From: VRUE01 sp963780815
GTDB lineage: Bacteria > Actinomycetota > Thermoleophilia > Solirubrobacterales > 70-9
Assembly: GCA_963780815.1 (NCBI GenBank)
Contig: CAWADG010000004.1
Coordinates: forward strand, 496,001-560,000
DNA length: 64,000 nt
Direction: 5' to 3'
The position numbers were made by a program, and so were the translations under genes. The notes under the pieces were generated by a model. The model was not told where the DNA came from. It searched no databases and worked only from the letters and a program-made list of their open reading frames with translations. This document shows, in pieces, positions 1 to 9,649 of this stretch (position 1 is its first letter; each line of letters starts with the position of its first letter).

Positions 1-331
1 TCGAGAGCTCCCATCCCCAGGGAATCGACTCGGCCTTGAAGTAGTCGCCGAAGCTCCAGTTGCCGAGCATCTCGAAGAAGGTGAGGTGGCGGGCGGTGTT
101 GCCGACCTCCTCGATGTCGGTCGTCCGGAAGCATTTCTGGACGTCGGTCAGGCGCGGCCCTGGCGGCTCCTCGCGACCGAGGAAGTAGGGCTTGAACGGC
201 TGCATCCCGGCGGTAGTCAGCAGGACCGAGGGGTCGTGGACGGAGGGGACGAGCGAGGCCGACGGCACGATGCGGTGGCCCCGCTCCTCGAAGAACGAGA
301 GGTAGGTGTCGCGGATCTCCTGCGCCTTCAC
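1..331 (-). CDS. alaS: Alanyl-tRNA synthetase, N-terminal part (runs off the left edge)
   Basis: Alanyl-tRNA synthetase charges tRNA-Ala in the cytoplasm. The first 110 codons are present. They begin with a GTG start at 331-329 and read VKAQEIRDTYLSFFEERGH, then PSASLVPSVHDPSVLLTTAG, PFKPYFLG, QKCFRTTDIEEVGNTARHLT and FEMLGNWSFGDYFK, which is the classic start of the class II AlaRS catalytic domain (R-T-x-D-I-E-x-V-G-x-T-x-R-H-x-T-F-F-E-M-L-G-N). The gene is transcribed leftward, divergent from the sigma factor gene at 449, so 332-448 must hold both promoters. The GTG start is chosen because the conserved alignment begins there. Family identity is certain; only the end is missing. Confidence 0.95.
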   Translation of the reverse strand, partial: MKAQEIRDTYLSFFEERGHRIVPSASLVPSVHDPSVLLTTAGMQPFKPYFLGREEPPGPRLTDVQKCFRTTDIEEVGNTARHLTFFEMLGNWSFGDYFKAESIPWGWELS

Positions 332-448
332 AGATTGGAGCCTAAGTGACCGGGAGTCGGGCCTTATATCCGGTCACGGGCGTCGTTATTGAGGTGATGC
401 GGTCCTAAGCTTTGACCGAATGGATTCAAGTGCCGATACCGGGAACAC

Positions 449-1990
449 ATGAAACCCACCGCGCCCGCGCCGACGCAGCGCCCGCGCCCGGGCCTATCCA
501 GGCTGCAATCGGACGAGAGGCTCGTCAGGCGCGCCAAGACGGGCGACCGGCAGGCGTTCGAGGCGATCTTCGATCGCTACCACCAGGACATCTACAGGTT
601 CTGCCTGACGCTGGTCGGGAGCAGGCAGGACGCCGAGGACGCGCTTCAGGCGACGATGGTCAAGGTCCTGCGGTCCCTGCCCGGCGAGCGGCGGGAGATC
701 AAGCTGCGGCCCTGGATCTACAGGATCGCCCGCAACGAGTCGATCGACACGGTCAGGCGGCGGCGGGAGACCGCCGTCCTGGTCCCGGAGCAGGTCGCCG
801 CGGGGCCGGGGCTGGTCGAGACCGCCGAGGCCCGGGAGCGGCTCGGGAGGCTGATCGACGATCTCGGCGAGCTGCCGGAGCGGCAGCGCGCCGCGCTCGT
901 GATGCGGGAGCTGGCCGACCTCGAGTTCGCCGAGATCGGCTCCGCGCTCGACACCTCGGCCGACGCTGCACGCCAGGCGGTCTACGAGGCGCGGGTGAGC
1001 CTGCGCCAGATGGAAGCGGGGCGTGAGATGACCTGCGACGAGGTCATCTGGGCGATCTCCGAGGCCGACGGCCGAGTCGTGCGGCGGCGTGAGATCCAGG
1101 CCCATCTGAAGGCCTGTGCCGAGTGCCGTGCCTTCCAGGAGTCGATCGGCCGGCGCCGCGGCGAGCTGAAGGCGATCGCCCCACTCCCAGTCGCGGTTTC
1201 TGCCGCGCTGTTGCAGGGGGTCCTCGGCGCCGGCTCGGGCGGGGCCGGCGGCGGAATCGCCGGCGCCGTGGGAGTGGGCGCGGGCAAGGCGCTGGTGACC
1301 TCGACCGTAGTCAAGACGGCGGCAACCTGTGCGGTCGTCGCCGCGATCGGCGCGACGGCGGCGGACCGAAGTGGGCTCGTCGATGTTCCGATCGGCAACG
1401 GCGGTGGCCAGGCGCGTGAGAGCTCGGCACCATCCCAGTCGCCGCCGGACGGAACGTCGGTGCCGTCGAAGGCAGGGCGGCACGCCGCGGCCGCTGCGGC
1501 GGGGCGATTCGGCTCCAAGCGATCCGTCTCGGGTGTGGCGGCGGGAGTCGGGGTAGCCGGCAGCCAAAGCGCCGGGAACGGGACCAGCGCGGACTCCAAT
1601 CCACCGGCTGCGACATCCGTCCCGCCCGCCGGGACCAAGAGTCAGGGGTCTGCAGGAGGCGCCAAGCCGAAGAAGAACGCGGCTAAGCGGGGTCAGGGAA
1701 AGGCGGCGGGGCTGCCCGCCTCGTCGGCCCACGGCCAGCAGAACTCTGCAACGCACAAATCCCCGCACGCGAACGCCTCTCCCGGGACGCCTCGGGGGAA
1801 GGCCCAGGGCGGCCAGTCACCACGTTCGCAGCCTCCTCCTCAGCCCAGGGTCCAGCCCGAGCACGAAACGGCGCCTGCGCAGCCCGCGCCCGCACCAGAA
1901 GCGCCCGCGAGGGAAAAGGGCGAAAACTCGGGGAGTCGGGCGACCGGCGAGCCGACGGCGGAAGACGAATTGGCCGAATCGTCCGAATAG
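449..1990 (+). CDS. ECF-type RNA polymerase sigma factor fused to zinc finger, membrane segment and long tail
   Basis: The protein has 513 residues. Residues about 22-105 are sigma region 2 (DAEDALQATMVKVLRSL, then the RPWIYRIARNESID stretch), and residues about 133-186 are region 4 (ELPERQRAALVMRELADLEF and a helix-turn-helix). Directly after comes an anti-sigma-like zinc finger with C196 and H219-x3-C223-x2-C226. A hydrophobic, probably membrane-spanning segment follows near 286-305. The last ~200 residues are low-complexity Ala/Pro/Ser/Gly/Lys sequence. Ordinary ECF factors are 160-200 residues with a separate anti-sigma gene; here both halves appear to lie in one chain, and no separate anti-sigma gene is adjacent. 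Inference: a membrane-tethered, self-inhibited sigma factor released by an envelope signal. The start follows a fair context and leaves region 2 complete. Confidence 0.88.
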   Translation: MKPTAPAPTQRPRPGLSRLQSDERLVRRAKTGDRQAFEAIFDRYHQDIYRFCLTLVGSRQDAEDALQATMVKVLRSLPGERREIKLRPWIYRIARNESIDTVRRRRETAVLVPEQVAAGPGLVETAEARERLGRLIDDLGELPERQRAALVMRELADLEFAEIGSALDTSADAARQAVYEARVSLRQMEAGREMTCDEVIWAISEADGRVVRRREIQAHLKACAECRAFQESIGRRRGELKAIAPLPVAVSAALLQGVLGAGSGGAGGGIAGAVGVGAGKALVTSTVVKTAATCAVVAAIGATAADRSGLVDVPIGNGGGQARESSAPSQSPPDGTSVPSKAGRHAAAAAAGRFGSKRSVSGVAAGVGVAGSQSAGNGTSADSNPPAATSVPPAGTKSQGSAGGAKPKKNAAKRGQGKAAGLPASSAHGQQNSATHKSPHANASPGTPRGKAQGGQSPRSQPPPQPRVQPEHETAPAQPAPAPEAPAREKGENSGSRATGEPTAEDELAESSE

Positions 1991-2037
1991 GGCCTGACAA
2001 TCGGGGCGGCCCTTCGTTCTAGACGACAAAGCAAGAG

Positions 2038-2056
2038 CCGCGAGGTGAGCTCGCGG
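2038..2056 (+). promoter_or_regulatory. Inverted repeat in the leader of the 142-residue secreted protein
   Basis: CCGCGAG (2038-2044) and CTCGCGG (2050-2056) form a perfect 7-bp stem with a 5-nt loop, 13 bases before the ribosome-binding site GGAGG at 2070-2074. It has no T-run, so it is not a typical terminator. It could be an operator or a 5' UTR stabilising hairpin; the sequence does not say which. Confidence 0.4.
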
Positions 2057-2078
2057 CGGACACGCCGAAGGAGGCGAG

Positions 2079-2507
2079 ATGATGAAGAACCTGTTGAAGA
2101 TCGCGGTCATCACCGGCGCTCTCGCGCTGGCCGCCGCGCCCGCGCTCGCGGCAAACCCGCACGAAGGAGAACCGCCCTACGGCCACGGCCCGACTTACAA
2201 CCCCGCAGAACCGGGCGACCACACCCCCGGCCCGAAGGCCGGCCTGCCGGCTCAGGCAAAAGCCTACGGCCGGTATTGCAATGAAAAAGGCGCCAGCAAG
2301 AAACACGTCAAAGGCGAGAAGGGCACTGAATTCTCACGCTGCGTGAAAGCGATGGCGAAAGCGGCCAACGAAGAAAAGACCAACCCCGCCAAAGACTGCA
2401 AGGGCCTGAGCAAGAAACACGAAAAAGGCAAAAAGGGGACCGAGTTCTCACGCTGCGTGAGCGCGGCGGCCAAGCTCCGGAAAGACAAGGAAGCGGGGGT
2501 CCTCTAA
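2079..2507 (+). CDS. Small secreted protein with two Cys-containing repeats
   Basis: Unrecognised 142-residue protein. A signal peptide is clear (MMKNLLKIAVITGALALAA ending APALAA, cleavage near residue 25). The mature part has a Pro/Gly/His-rich linker and then two near-identical units, each ASKKH or LSKKH followed by KG-x-KGTEFSRCV-x-A-x-AK. Each unit carries one Cys before and one at the end (YCNEKG...RCV; DCKGL...RCV), so two disulfide-closed hairpins are plausible. The start could be either of two consecutive ATGs (2079 or 2082). The second has the better spacing (7 nt) from GGAGG at 2070-2074. Function is unknown; the exported location and the repeat are what the sequence shows. Confidence 0.8.
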   Translation: MMKNLLKIAVITGALALAAAPALAANPHEGEPPYGHGPTYNPAEPGDHTPGPKAGLPAQAKAYGRYCNEKGASKKHVKGEKGTEFSRCVKAMAKAANEEKTNPAKDCKGLSKKHEKGKKGTEFSRCVSAAAKLRKDKEAGVL

Positions 2508-3943
2508 CCGGAAATCGTCCCGTGGCCGACGACCGTGCCCTGCCTGAGCAGGACGGCCGTCTGGCCGGGGGCGACTCCGTCGAATGATTCCCCCAGCTCG
2601 ACCTCGAGGCTGGTGCGCGTACCGGCAGGGCCCGCGACGGTGGCCGGTACCGCGGCGGAGCGGTAGCGCAGGCGAACCGAGTCGACCTGGGCTCCGTCGC
2701 GGTGGAGGACTGCATCGCGGATCGTCACCCGCGTGGCGGCCAGCTCATCGCGGGTGCCGACCGTGATCGTGTTGGCGGACGCGTCCTTCGCGGTGACGTA
2801 GAGCGGCTCCGGCGCAGAGACCCCGATCCCGCGCCGCTGGCCGACGGTGAAGTTGTGCTGGCCGCGGTGGCGCCCGATCACCGCGCCGGTGCGGTCGAGC
2901 ACCCTGCCCTCGCGATCGTGGAGGTCGCCATGGCGGCGCAGGAACCGCCGCTGCCCCTGGCCGGCGAGGAAGCAGAGGTCCTGGCTCTCGGGCTTGCGGG
3001 CGATCGAGAGCCCGTGGCGGGCGGCGATCTCCCGCACCTCGGGCTTGGTCAGGTCGGTGAGCGGAAAGCCGAGCCGCGGCAGCATCGACGGCGGCAGGCC
3101 GGCCAGCATGTAGCTCTGGTCCTTGGCGGAGTCCGCGGCCGCGGCGAGCAGCGGGCCCTCCTCGTCGCTGACGATCCGGGCGTAGTGGCCGGTCACCAGG
3201 CGCTCGGCGCCGAGCCGCTCGGCGAGGTCGGCCATCGCCGCGAGGCGGACCTCGCCGTTGCAGACGATGCAGGGGTTGGGCGTCGCGCCCTGGTTGTGGC
3301 CTGAGAGGTAGGAGCCGACGACCCGCCTGCGGAAGTCCTCCTCGAGGTCGAGGGTCACGTGCGGAACGTCGATCGAGTGGGCGACGGCGCGGGCTCCGAG
3401 GACCGCCTCGGGTGAGCAGCAGGCCTTGGCGCCGTCGGTCTCGCGGTCGGCCCAGAGCTTGACGGTGATGCCGACGACGTCGGCGCCGCGCTCACGCTCG
3501 AGCAGGCCGGCGACAGCGCTGTCGACGCCGCCTGACATTGCGACTGCGACCCGGCCCTCGACCGACGGGGCAAGGCGCTCCTCGCTCGCGGCGGCGGCGG
3601 CAAGAGCTCGATGCAGGGCATCGGCTGCGAGTTGAGCCGCGTGCAGCTTCGCCGGGGTGAGCCCGCCTATCGCCTCGTCGACCTCGTCCGAACCGAACCG
3701 GGCCGCAACCAGAACCGGCTCGCCGTCGACCAACTCGGCGACGGCCGCGGTCGCGGCCCGCGTCGCCCCGCAGCCCTCGGCGTCGAAGCTGACCCCGGCG
3801 ACCCGGCCGTCTTCGATGACGAGTGAGATGCGCGCCAGGTCCCCGCAGGCCGCGCCGCCCGCCGCGCCCGTGAACGCGCCCGGTTCAGCCGGCCCGCGGC
3901 GCGACTCGTCGCGCAGGAAATGCTCGAAGAGCTCTGTGCTCAT
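2504..3943 (-). CDS. mnmA: tRNA-specific 2-thiouridylase MnmA with fused N-terminal IscU/NifU-like scaffold domain
   Basis: MnmA puts sulfur on U34 of Lys, Glu and Gln tRNAs using ATP. Residues ~130-479 are MnmA: PP-loop SGGVDS (137-142), PNPCIVCN (222-229, the usual DxxC replaced by C225-x2-C228), the ESQDLCF Cys (C324), and a C-terminal beta-barrel. Residues ~1-118 resemble the IscU/NifU iron-sulfur scaffold: C33-G-D, G-C58-G, then AKLHAAQ where IscU has the third ligand in KIHC, so the third Cys is Ala here. Usual MnmA is ~360 residues, so the extra ~115 are the fusion. The ATG overlaps the stop of the upstream gene (ATGA, 3940-3943), implying translational coupling. MnmA identity is certain; the scaffold homology is strong by motif. 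Confidence 0.93.
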   Translation of the reverse strand: MSTELFEHFLRDESRRGPAEPGAFTGAAGGAACGDLARISLVIEDGRVAGVSFDAEGCGATRAATAAVAELVDGEPVLVAARFGSDEVDEAIGGLTPAKLHAAQLAADALHRALAAAAASEERLAPSVEGRVAVAMSGGVDSAVAGLLERERGADVVGITVKLWADRETDGAKACCSPEAVLGARAVAHSIDVPHVTLDLEEDFRRRVVGSYLSGHNQGATPNPCIVCNGEVRLAAMADLAERLGAERLVTGHYARIVSDEEGPLLAAAADSAKDQSYMLAGLPPSMLPRLGFPLTDLTKPEVREIAARHGLSIARKPESQDLCFLAGQGQRRFLRRHGDLHDREGRVLDRTGAVIGRHRGQHNFTVGQRRGIGVSAPEPLYVTAKDASANTITVGTRDELAATRVTIRDAVLHRDGAQVDSVRLRYRSAAVPATVAGPAGTRTSLEVELGESFDGVAPGQTAVLLRQGTVVGHGTISG

Positions 3944-4860
3944 CCACTAAGGGTAGAAGCCGCAGGCCGACCCAGCAGCTCGCCGAGGTCGGTGGCGACC
4001 CTCTCGGGCGCGTCGCGGAGCTGAAGCCAGGTGACGCGGACGATTCGCCACCCGTCCAAGATCAGGAGGCGGTCTCGCTCACGGTCCCGCTCGAATGCGA
4101 GCGGTGTCCCGTGGACGGCCCTCCCGTCGAGCTCGACGATCAGCTTCTCCCGCTCCCACATCGCGTCGGGCCTGATGAAATGGCCCCGCACCGCGAGGTC
4201 GGCGTTGTAGCGGGGAATGGGCAGGCCAAAGGCGGCAATCAGCTCCGCGAACTCCGTCTCGAACTGGTTTGCGGTGACACCGCGTGCAAACGCAAGCTCC
4301 TCGAAGATCGCCCGCAACGTCGCGGTCCCCCGCCGCCCCCGGTGGCGCCGCAGCAGGTCCGGCACCGAGAGCTCGTCGGTCAGCCCTCGCACCTCCACCT
4401 CATTGATGGCGCGCTCGAGCCGCGTTCGGTCGAGGATCCCGGCCAGGTCGAGAATCGTCCGCGGGACCGAGGTCACCGGAATCCCATCGACCACCGCCCT
4501 CTCGTCGGCCGGCAATCGCCGCACATGGACGATGAGACCGGCCGGGGCCCGCCAGTTGCTCGTTCTGGTCGTTTCGACCTGCCCGTATCGGCGGTGAATA
4601 AGCCCCCAGGCTTCTCCCGCCGAGATGTCACTCAGCACCGAGTCGGTGCCGCAGGCGAGGATTGCCGCCGTCCACCGTCCTTCGCGACTGAGGAGATGGT
4701 GTCCAACCGCGTAGACCCCGCGGTGGATGCGGTGGAGTTGCCCGCGCCGGAGTCGACCCATGACCCTGTCCCGACTGATGCCATGGTCGAGAAGCTGGCG
4801 CAGGCAGAGGACTCCATGCTGCTCATGCGCCAGCCCGGCGATGACCCGATCCGCGTGCAC
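3940..4860 (-). CDS. AbiEi-like winged-helix / DUF559 (Vsr-like nuclease fold) protein
   Basis: The protein reads AGLAHEQHGVLCLRQLLDHG, then a winged helix (VMGRLRRGQLHRIHRGVYAVG), the N-terminal domain of AbiEi-type antitoxins and their relatives. A middle region follows (PRTILDLAGILD), and then a C-terminal DUF559 domain (NADLAVRGHFIRPDAMW, LIVELDGRAVHG, RDRERDRLLILDGWRIVRVT), which has a Vsr/restriction-endonuclease-like fold with D and E-x-D residues. Such proteins are common, multicopy and uncharacterised in actinobacteria; no toxin partner (AbiEii) is adjacent. The frame stays open upstream to an ATG at 5151, but the family begins near here. GTG at 4860 is my choice, with low confidence. 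Its stop overlaps the mnmA start, so the two are probably cotranslated. Confidence 0.75.
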   Translation of the reverse strand: MHADRVIAGLAHEQHGVLCLRQLLDHGISRDRVMGRLRRGQLHRIHRGVYAVGHHLLSREGRWTAAILACGTDSVLSDISAGEAWGLIHRRYGQVETTRTSNWRAPAGLIVHVRRLPADERAVVDGIPVTSVPRTILDLAGILDRTRLERAINEVEVRGLTDELSVPDLLRRHRGRRGTATLRAIFEELAFARGVTANQFETEFAELIAAFGLPIPRYNADLAVRGHFIRPDAMWEREKLIVELDGRAVHGTPLAFERDRERDRLLILDGWRIVRVTWLQLRDAPERVATDLGELLGRPAASTLSG

Positions 4861-5226
4861 GCGCTTCTCAGAGGGACCCTCCCCGCTGGCTCGATGGTGA
4901 GACCCCCGTTGTGCGTCGATACGCCGCACAACGGTGGGCTCGTCCCGATGGAGGTTTCGATCGGTCACCGCGCCATGCTCGCCGCCGAAGGCGCGCGGGT
5001 GGCGCCTGGAAGGTGGCGAGAGGTATGAAAAGAGGCTCCAACCCGCCGTTGCCGCCTCTGGCTTTGATCCCTTGAAGAAAAGGGCGGGGGCCTCCTCCCG
5101 ATCCCTAGGGACCGGGAGAGATCTGCTCCCAAGCCGTTTGTGTTGGGTCAAACGTTGAGACGGCTCGCGTACGGACTCGAGCCTCGCGGAAACGGTAGCA
5201 CTGCCGCGGGGAGTCCGGTGAGCGAT

Positions 5227-5529
5227 TCAGTCCAGTTCGGCGTCGAGGTTGGACAGCAGCAGCTCGGCCTCGCTCCAGTCCTCTGGGCGGACCCGAAGCG
5301 CGATGTCGCCGCGGCCGTAGCGGTCGAGCGGCCAGTCGGAGGTCAGCACCGCGGTGATCGCCGCCTCGATCAGCGCCTGGTGCCAGGCCCGCGCCGTCCT
5401 CAGGTCACCGAAGTCGCGGACCACCTCCCAGCTGTCGAAGGCAGGATCGTCGACGTGGACCGGCGTTGCGCCCGGCCCAGGGCGCCGTTGGAAGGCGCTT
5501 CGCATCCGGTCGAGCAGGCTCATGGTCAC
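5227..5529 (-). CDS. Small DUF2007-like protein
   Basis: A 100-residue cytoplasmic protein. After an N-terminal stretch (RRPGPGATPVHVDDPAFD) it reads WEVVRDFGDLRTARAWHQAL, IEAAITAVLTSD and ALRVRPEDWSEAELLLSNLD. This matches the DUF2007-type pattern: a ferredoxin-like fold in which a residue pair list is compared, ending in 'V-x-x-E-D-x-x-x-A-x-x-L-L'. It lies 23 bp downstream of aspS on the same strand and is probably the last gene of the hisS-aspS transcript. Its function is not known, and the family match is by pattern only. Confidence 0.6.
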   Translation of the reverse strand: MTMSLLDRMRSAFQRRPGPGATPVHVDDPAFDSWEVVRDFGDLRTARAWHQALIEAAITAVLTSDWPLDRYGRGDIALRVRPEDWSEAELLLSNLDAELD

Positions 5530-5552
5530 ATCTTGACGCCCTCGCCGCCGCC

Positions 5553-7351
<1,799 letters not shown>

Positions 7352-7355
<4 letters not shown>

Positions 7356-8587
7356 CTGCCGAGCTCCTCCAGCGCGCGGGCCGGGTCGACGGGCCGCTGT
7401 TCGCCGCTCTCCATGTCGCGCAGCTGCGCCGATCCGTCGGCGTCGAGGATCAGGACCCGGCGGGCGCCGATCCGGTCCGCGTGTTTGAGCTGGCCCTTGA
7501 GGCTGCGCCCGGCGAGGTCGACCTCGGCCGAGAGTCCGGCGTTGCGGAGCTCGGACACCAGCGCCAGGGCGCGGGTGCGCTGCTCCTCGTCGGCCACCGC
7601 GAGGAACGCGTCACGGCCAGGCCCGGCCTCCTCCTCGTCGATCGCAAGAAGTATCCGCTCGATTCCCGTGGCCCATCCGATCGCCGGGGTCGGAGGGCCG
7701 CCGAGCTGCTCGATCAACCCGTCGTAGCGGCCGCCGCCGCCGACCTCCGACTGGGCCCCGAGCCCCGCGCAGACGAAGGAGAAGATCGTCCGCGTGTAGT
7801 AGTCGAGGCCGCGGACGAGGGTCGGGTCGATCTCGTAGGCGATGCCGGCGGCATCGAGCAGGGCCCGGACCTCGGCGAAATGGTCGGCGTCCTCGCCGTC
7901 GAGCCGATCGACGATGGTGGGTGCCTCCCCCATGACCCCCCGCGTTCCCTCGTCGTCGGCGTCGAAGGCACGCAGCGGGTTGATCTCGATCCGCTCGCGG
8001 ACGTCCTTCGAGAGCTCGGCCTCGTTCTCGCGCAGGTGGGCCTTCAGTTCCTCCAGGTACTCGCGTCGCGACGCGGGCGAGCCGAGACTGCCGAGCCGGA
8101 GCTCGACACCCGGGACGCCGAGCTCGGCGAGCAGGTCGGAGAGCAGCGCGATCACCTCGGCGTCGGCGAGCGGCGAGTCGGTTCCGATCGCCTCGACCCC
8201 GATCTGGTGGAACTGGCGGTAGCGTCCCGCCTGCGGGCGCTCGTGGCGGAAGAACGGGCCGGCGTAGTAGAGCTTCACCGGCTGCGCCTGTTTCTGCATC
8301 CCGTGCTCGAGGTAGGCCCGGCAGATCGGCGCCGTTCCCTCGGGCCGAAGGGTGATGCTACGGCCGCCCTTGTCCTCGAAGGTGAACATCTCCTTGCGGA
8401 CGATGTCGGTCGAACGGCCGACCCCGCGCTCGAACAGCTCGGTGTCCTCGAAGATCGGGGTCGCGATCGGCTCGTATCCGGCGCGGGCGCAGATCGCCGC
8501 CGCGACGGCCTCGACCCGGGCGCGGGCGCGGGCATCGGGCGGGAGCGCGTCGGAGGTCCCGCGCGGAGCCTGGAACTTGCTCGCCAT
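7352..8587 (-). CDS. hisS: Histidyl-tRNA synthetase
   Basis: HisRS charges tRNA-His. The 411-residue chain has the usual length and starts FQAPRGTSDALPPDA (class II motif 1 region). Then come motif 2 (ITLRPEGTAPICRAYLEHGM), RHERPQAGRYRQFHQIG, the histidine-binding signature LVRGLDYYTRTIFSF and AQSEVGGGGRYDGLIEQLGG, motif 3 (PAIGWATGIERILLA), and a C-terminal anticodon-binding domain. The ATG at 8587 is preceded by GAAAGG at a good distance. It is followed by aspS with overlapping stop and start; hisS-aspS pairing is common in bacteria. Confidence 0.97.
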
Positions 8588-8618
8588 TGCTTACCTTTCG
8601 GGCGGAGGTGCCCGCCGC

Positions 8619-9263
8619 CTACCTCGACAGCTCGGTCAGGAAGGGGTTGGTCGCCCGCTCAGCGCCGAGCGTCGTCGGGCCCATGTGGCCGGCGTAGACG
8701 TCGGTCTCGTCGGGATGGGTGTCGAACAGGTTCTGGATCGAGCGCAGCAGCGTCGGCCCGTCCCCGCCCGGGAGGTCGACCCGCCCGACGGAGCCCTGGA
8801 AGAGGACGTCGCCGGAGAAGATCGCGTCCTCGCCCCGGACCGAGAAGGTGACGTGGCCCGGAGCGTGGCCGGGGGTCGCGATCACGTCGAGGGTGAGGCC
8901 GGCCAACTCGAGGGTCTCGCCGCCGCTCAGCAGCTCGTCGGGCTCGTAGCTCTCATACGGCCCCATTCCCGGCACCTGGACGATCGTGTTGATTTCGGAG
9001 AGCAGCCTGGCTTCGAGCTCGGGGCAATAGACCGGTGCGCCGCTGGCGGCCGCGACCGGCGAGACGGCGCCGATGTGGTCGATGTGACAGTGGGTGATCA
9101 GGATCGCCTCGATCCTGCCGCCCATGTGCTCCGCCGCATTCAGCAGGCGCTCCGGCTCCTCACCGGGATCGACGATCAGGAGGCGGTCGGATCCCTCCTC
9201 GCGGAGCAGGAAGCAGTTCTCGGCGAACGGGCCGACGGTGAGCGTCTGTACCTCGATCGCCAC
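8619..9263 (-). CDS. Metallo-beta-lactamase-fold hydrolase (glyoxalase II-like)
   Basis: A 214-residue cytoplasmic zinc hydrolase. The metal motif is THCHIDHIG (H58-x-H60-x-D62-H63). Further ligands are supplied by ATPGHAPGHVTF, SGDVLFQGSVGRVDLPGG and the late AGHMGPTT. Its order and length match the YcbL/glyoxalase-II-like subgroup that often sits beside hisS and aspS in actinobacteria. The substrate is not known; a glyoxalase II or other thioester hydrolase role is possible. The GTG start at 9263 directly abuts the stop of the upstream membrane protein gene, so the two are one transcription unit. Confidence 0.9.
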   Translation of the reverse strand: MAIEVQTLTVGPFAENCFLLREEGSDRLLIVDPGEEPERLLNAAEHMGGRIEAILITHCHIDHIGAVSPVAAASGAPVYCPELEARLLSEINTIVQVPGMGPYESYEPDELLSGGETLELAGLTLDVIATPGHAPGHVTFSVRGEDAIFSGDVLFQGSVGRVDLPGGDGPTLLRSIQNLFDTHPDETDVYAGHMGPTTLGAERATNPFLTELSR

Positions 9264-9635
9264 TTACTTCCGCTGCTCTTCGGCGGCGCGAATCCGGCCC
9301 CGCTCCCGTTTGCGCCACATCATCGTGTCGAAGTAGTAGCCGCCGGGGATGTAGAAGACCAGCATGAAGGCGCCGAGAGCGAGCGCCTGCCCGGCCGAGC
9401 GGCCAAAGAGGACCAGGAGGATCGCGGTGAAGATCGCCGCCGCGACGAGCCCGCGGATCGCCGACTGGCGCCAGGTCGGCGGCGCGTCGGTCTTCGCCTC
9501 CGGCTTGCGACGGGAGCGGGCGCGGGCCTTCGCCTCCTCCCGGCTCTGAGGCCGGCCTGTCCGGCGCTTGGTGTCGATCCGGCCGCCCTGGGTCCCGCGG
9601 TGCTTGCGGCGGCGCTTTTTCTTCGTCTGGGCCAT
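9264..9635 (-). CDS. Small membrane protein with very basic N-terminus
   Basis: A 123-residue unrecognised protein. Residues 1-50 are extremely rich in Lys and Arg (MAQTKKKRRRKHRGTQGG...). Two hydrophobic helices follow (IRGLVAAAIFTAILLVLFG and ALALGAFMLVFYIPGGYYF), and a charged C-terminus ends EEQRK. The basic end should stay in the cytoplasm. It lies between the formimidoyltransferase gene (14-bp gap) and the metallo-hydrolase gene (no gap). No function can be assigned. Confidence 0.8.
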   Translation of the reverse strand: MAQTKKKRRRKHRGTQGGRIDTKRRTGRPQSREEAKARARSRRKPEAKTDAPPTWRQSAIRGLVAAAIFTAILLVLFGRSAGQALALGAFMLVFYIPGGYYFDTMMWRKRERGRIRAAEEQRK

Positions 9636-9649
9636 GGAGGTGAATCTAC

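Noticed and set aside
494..1768. Long minus-strand frame opposite the sigma factor gene
   Set aside because: It is the mirror of a GC-rich gene, with Arg/Gly/Pro-rich nonsense and no motif; the plus-strand frame has clear sigma regions.
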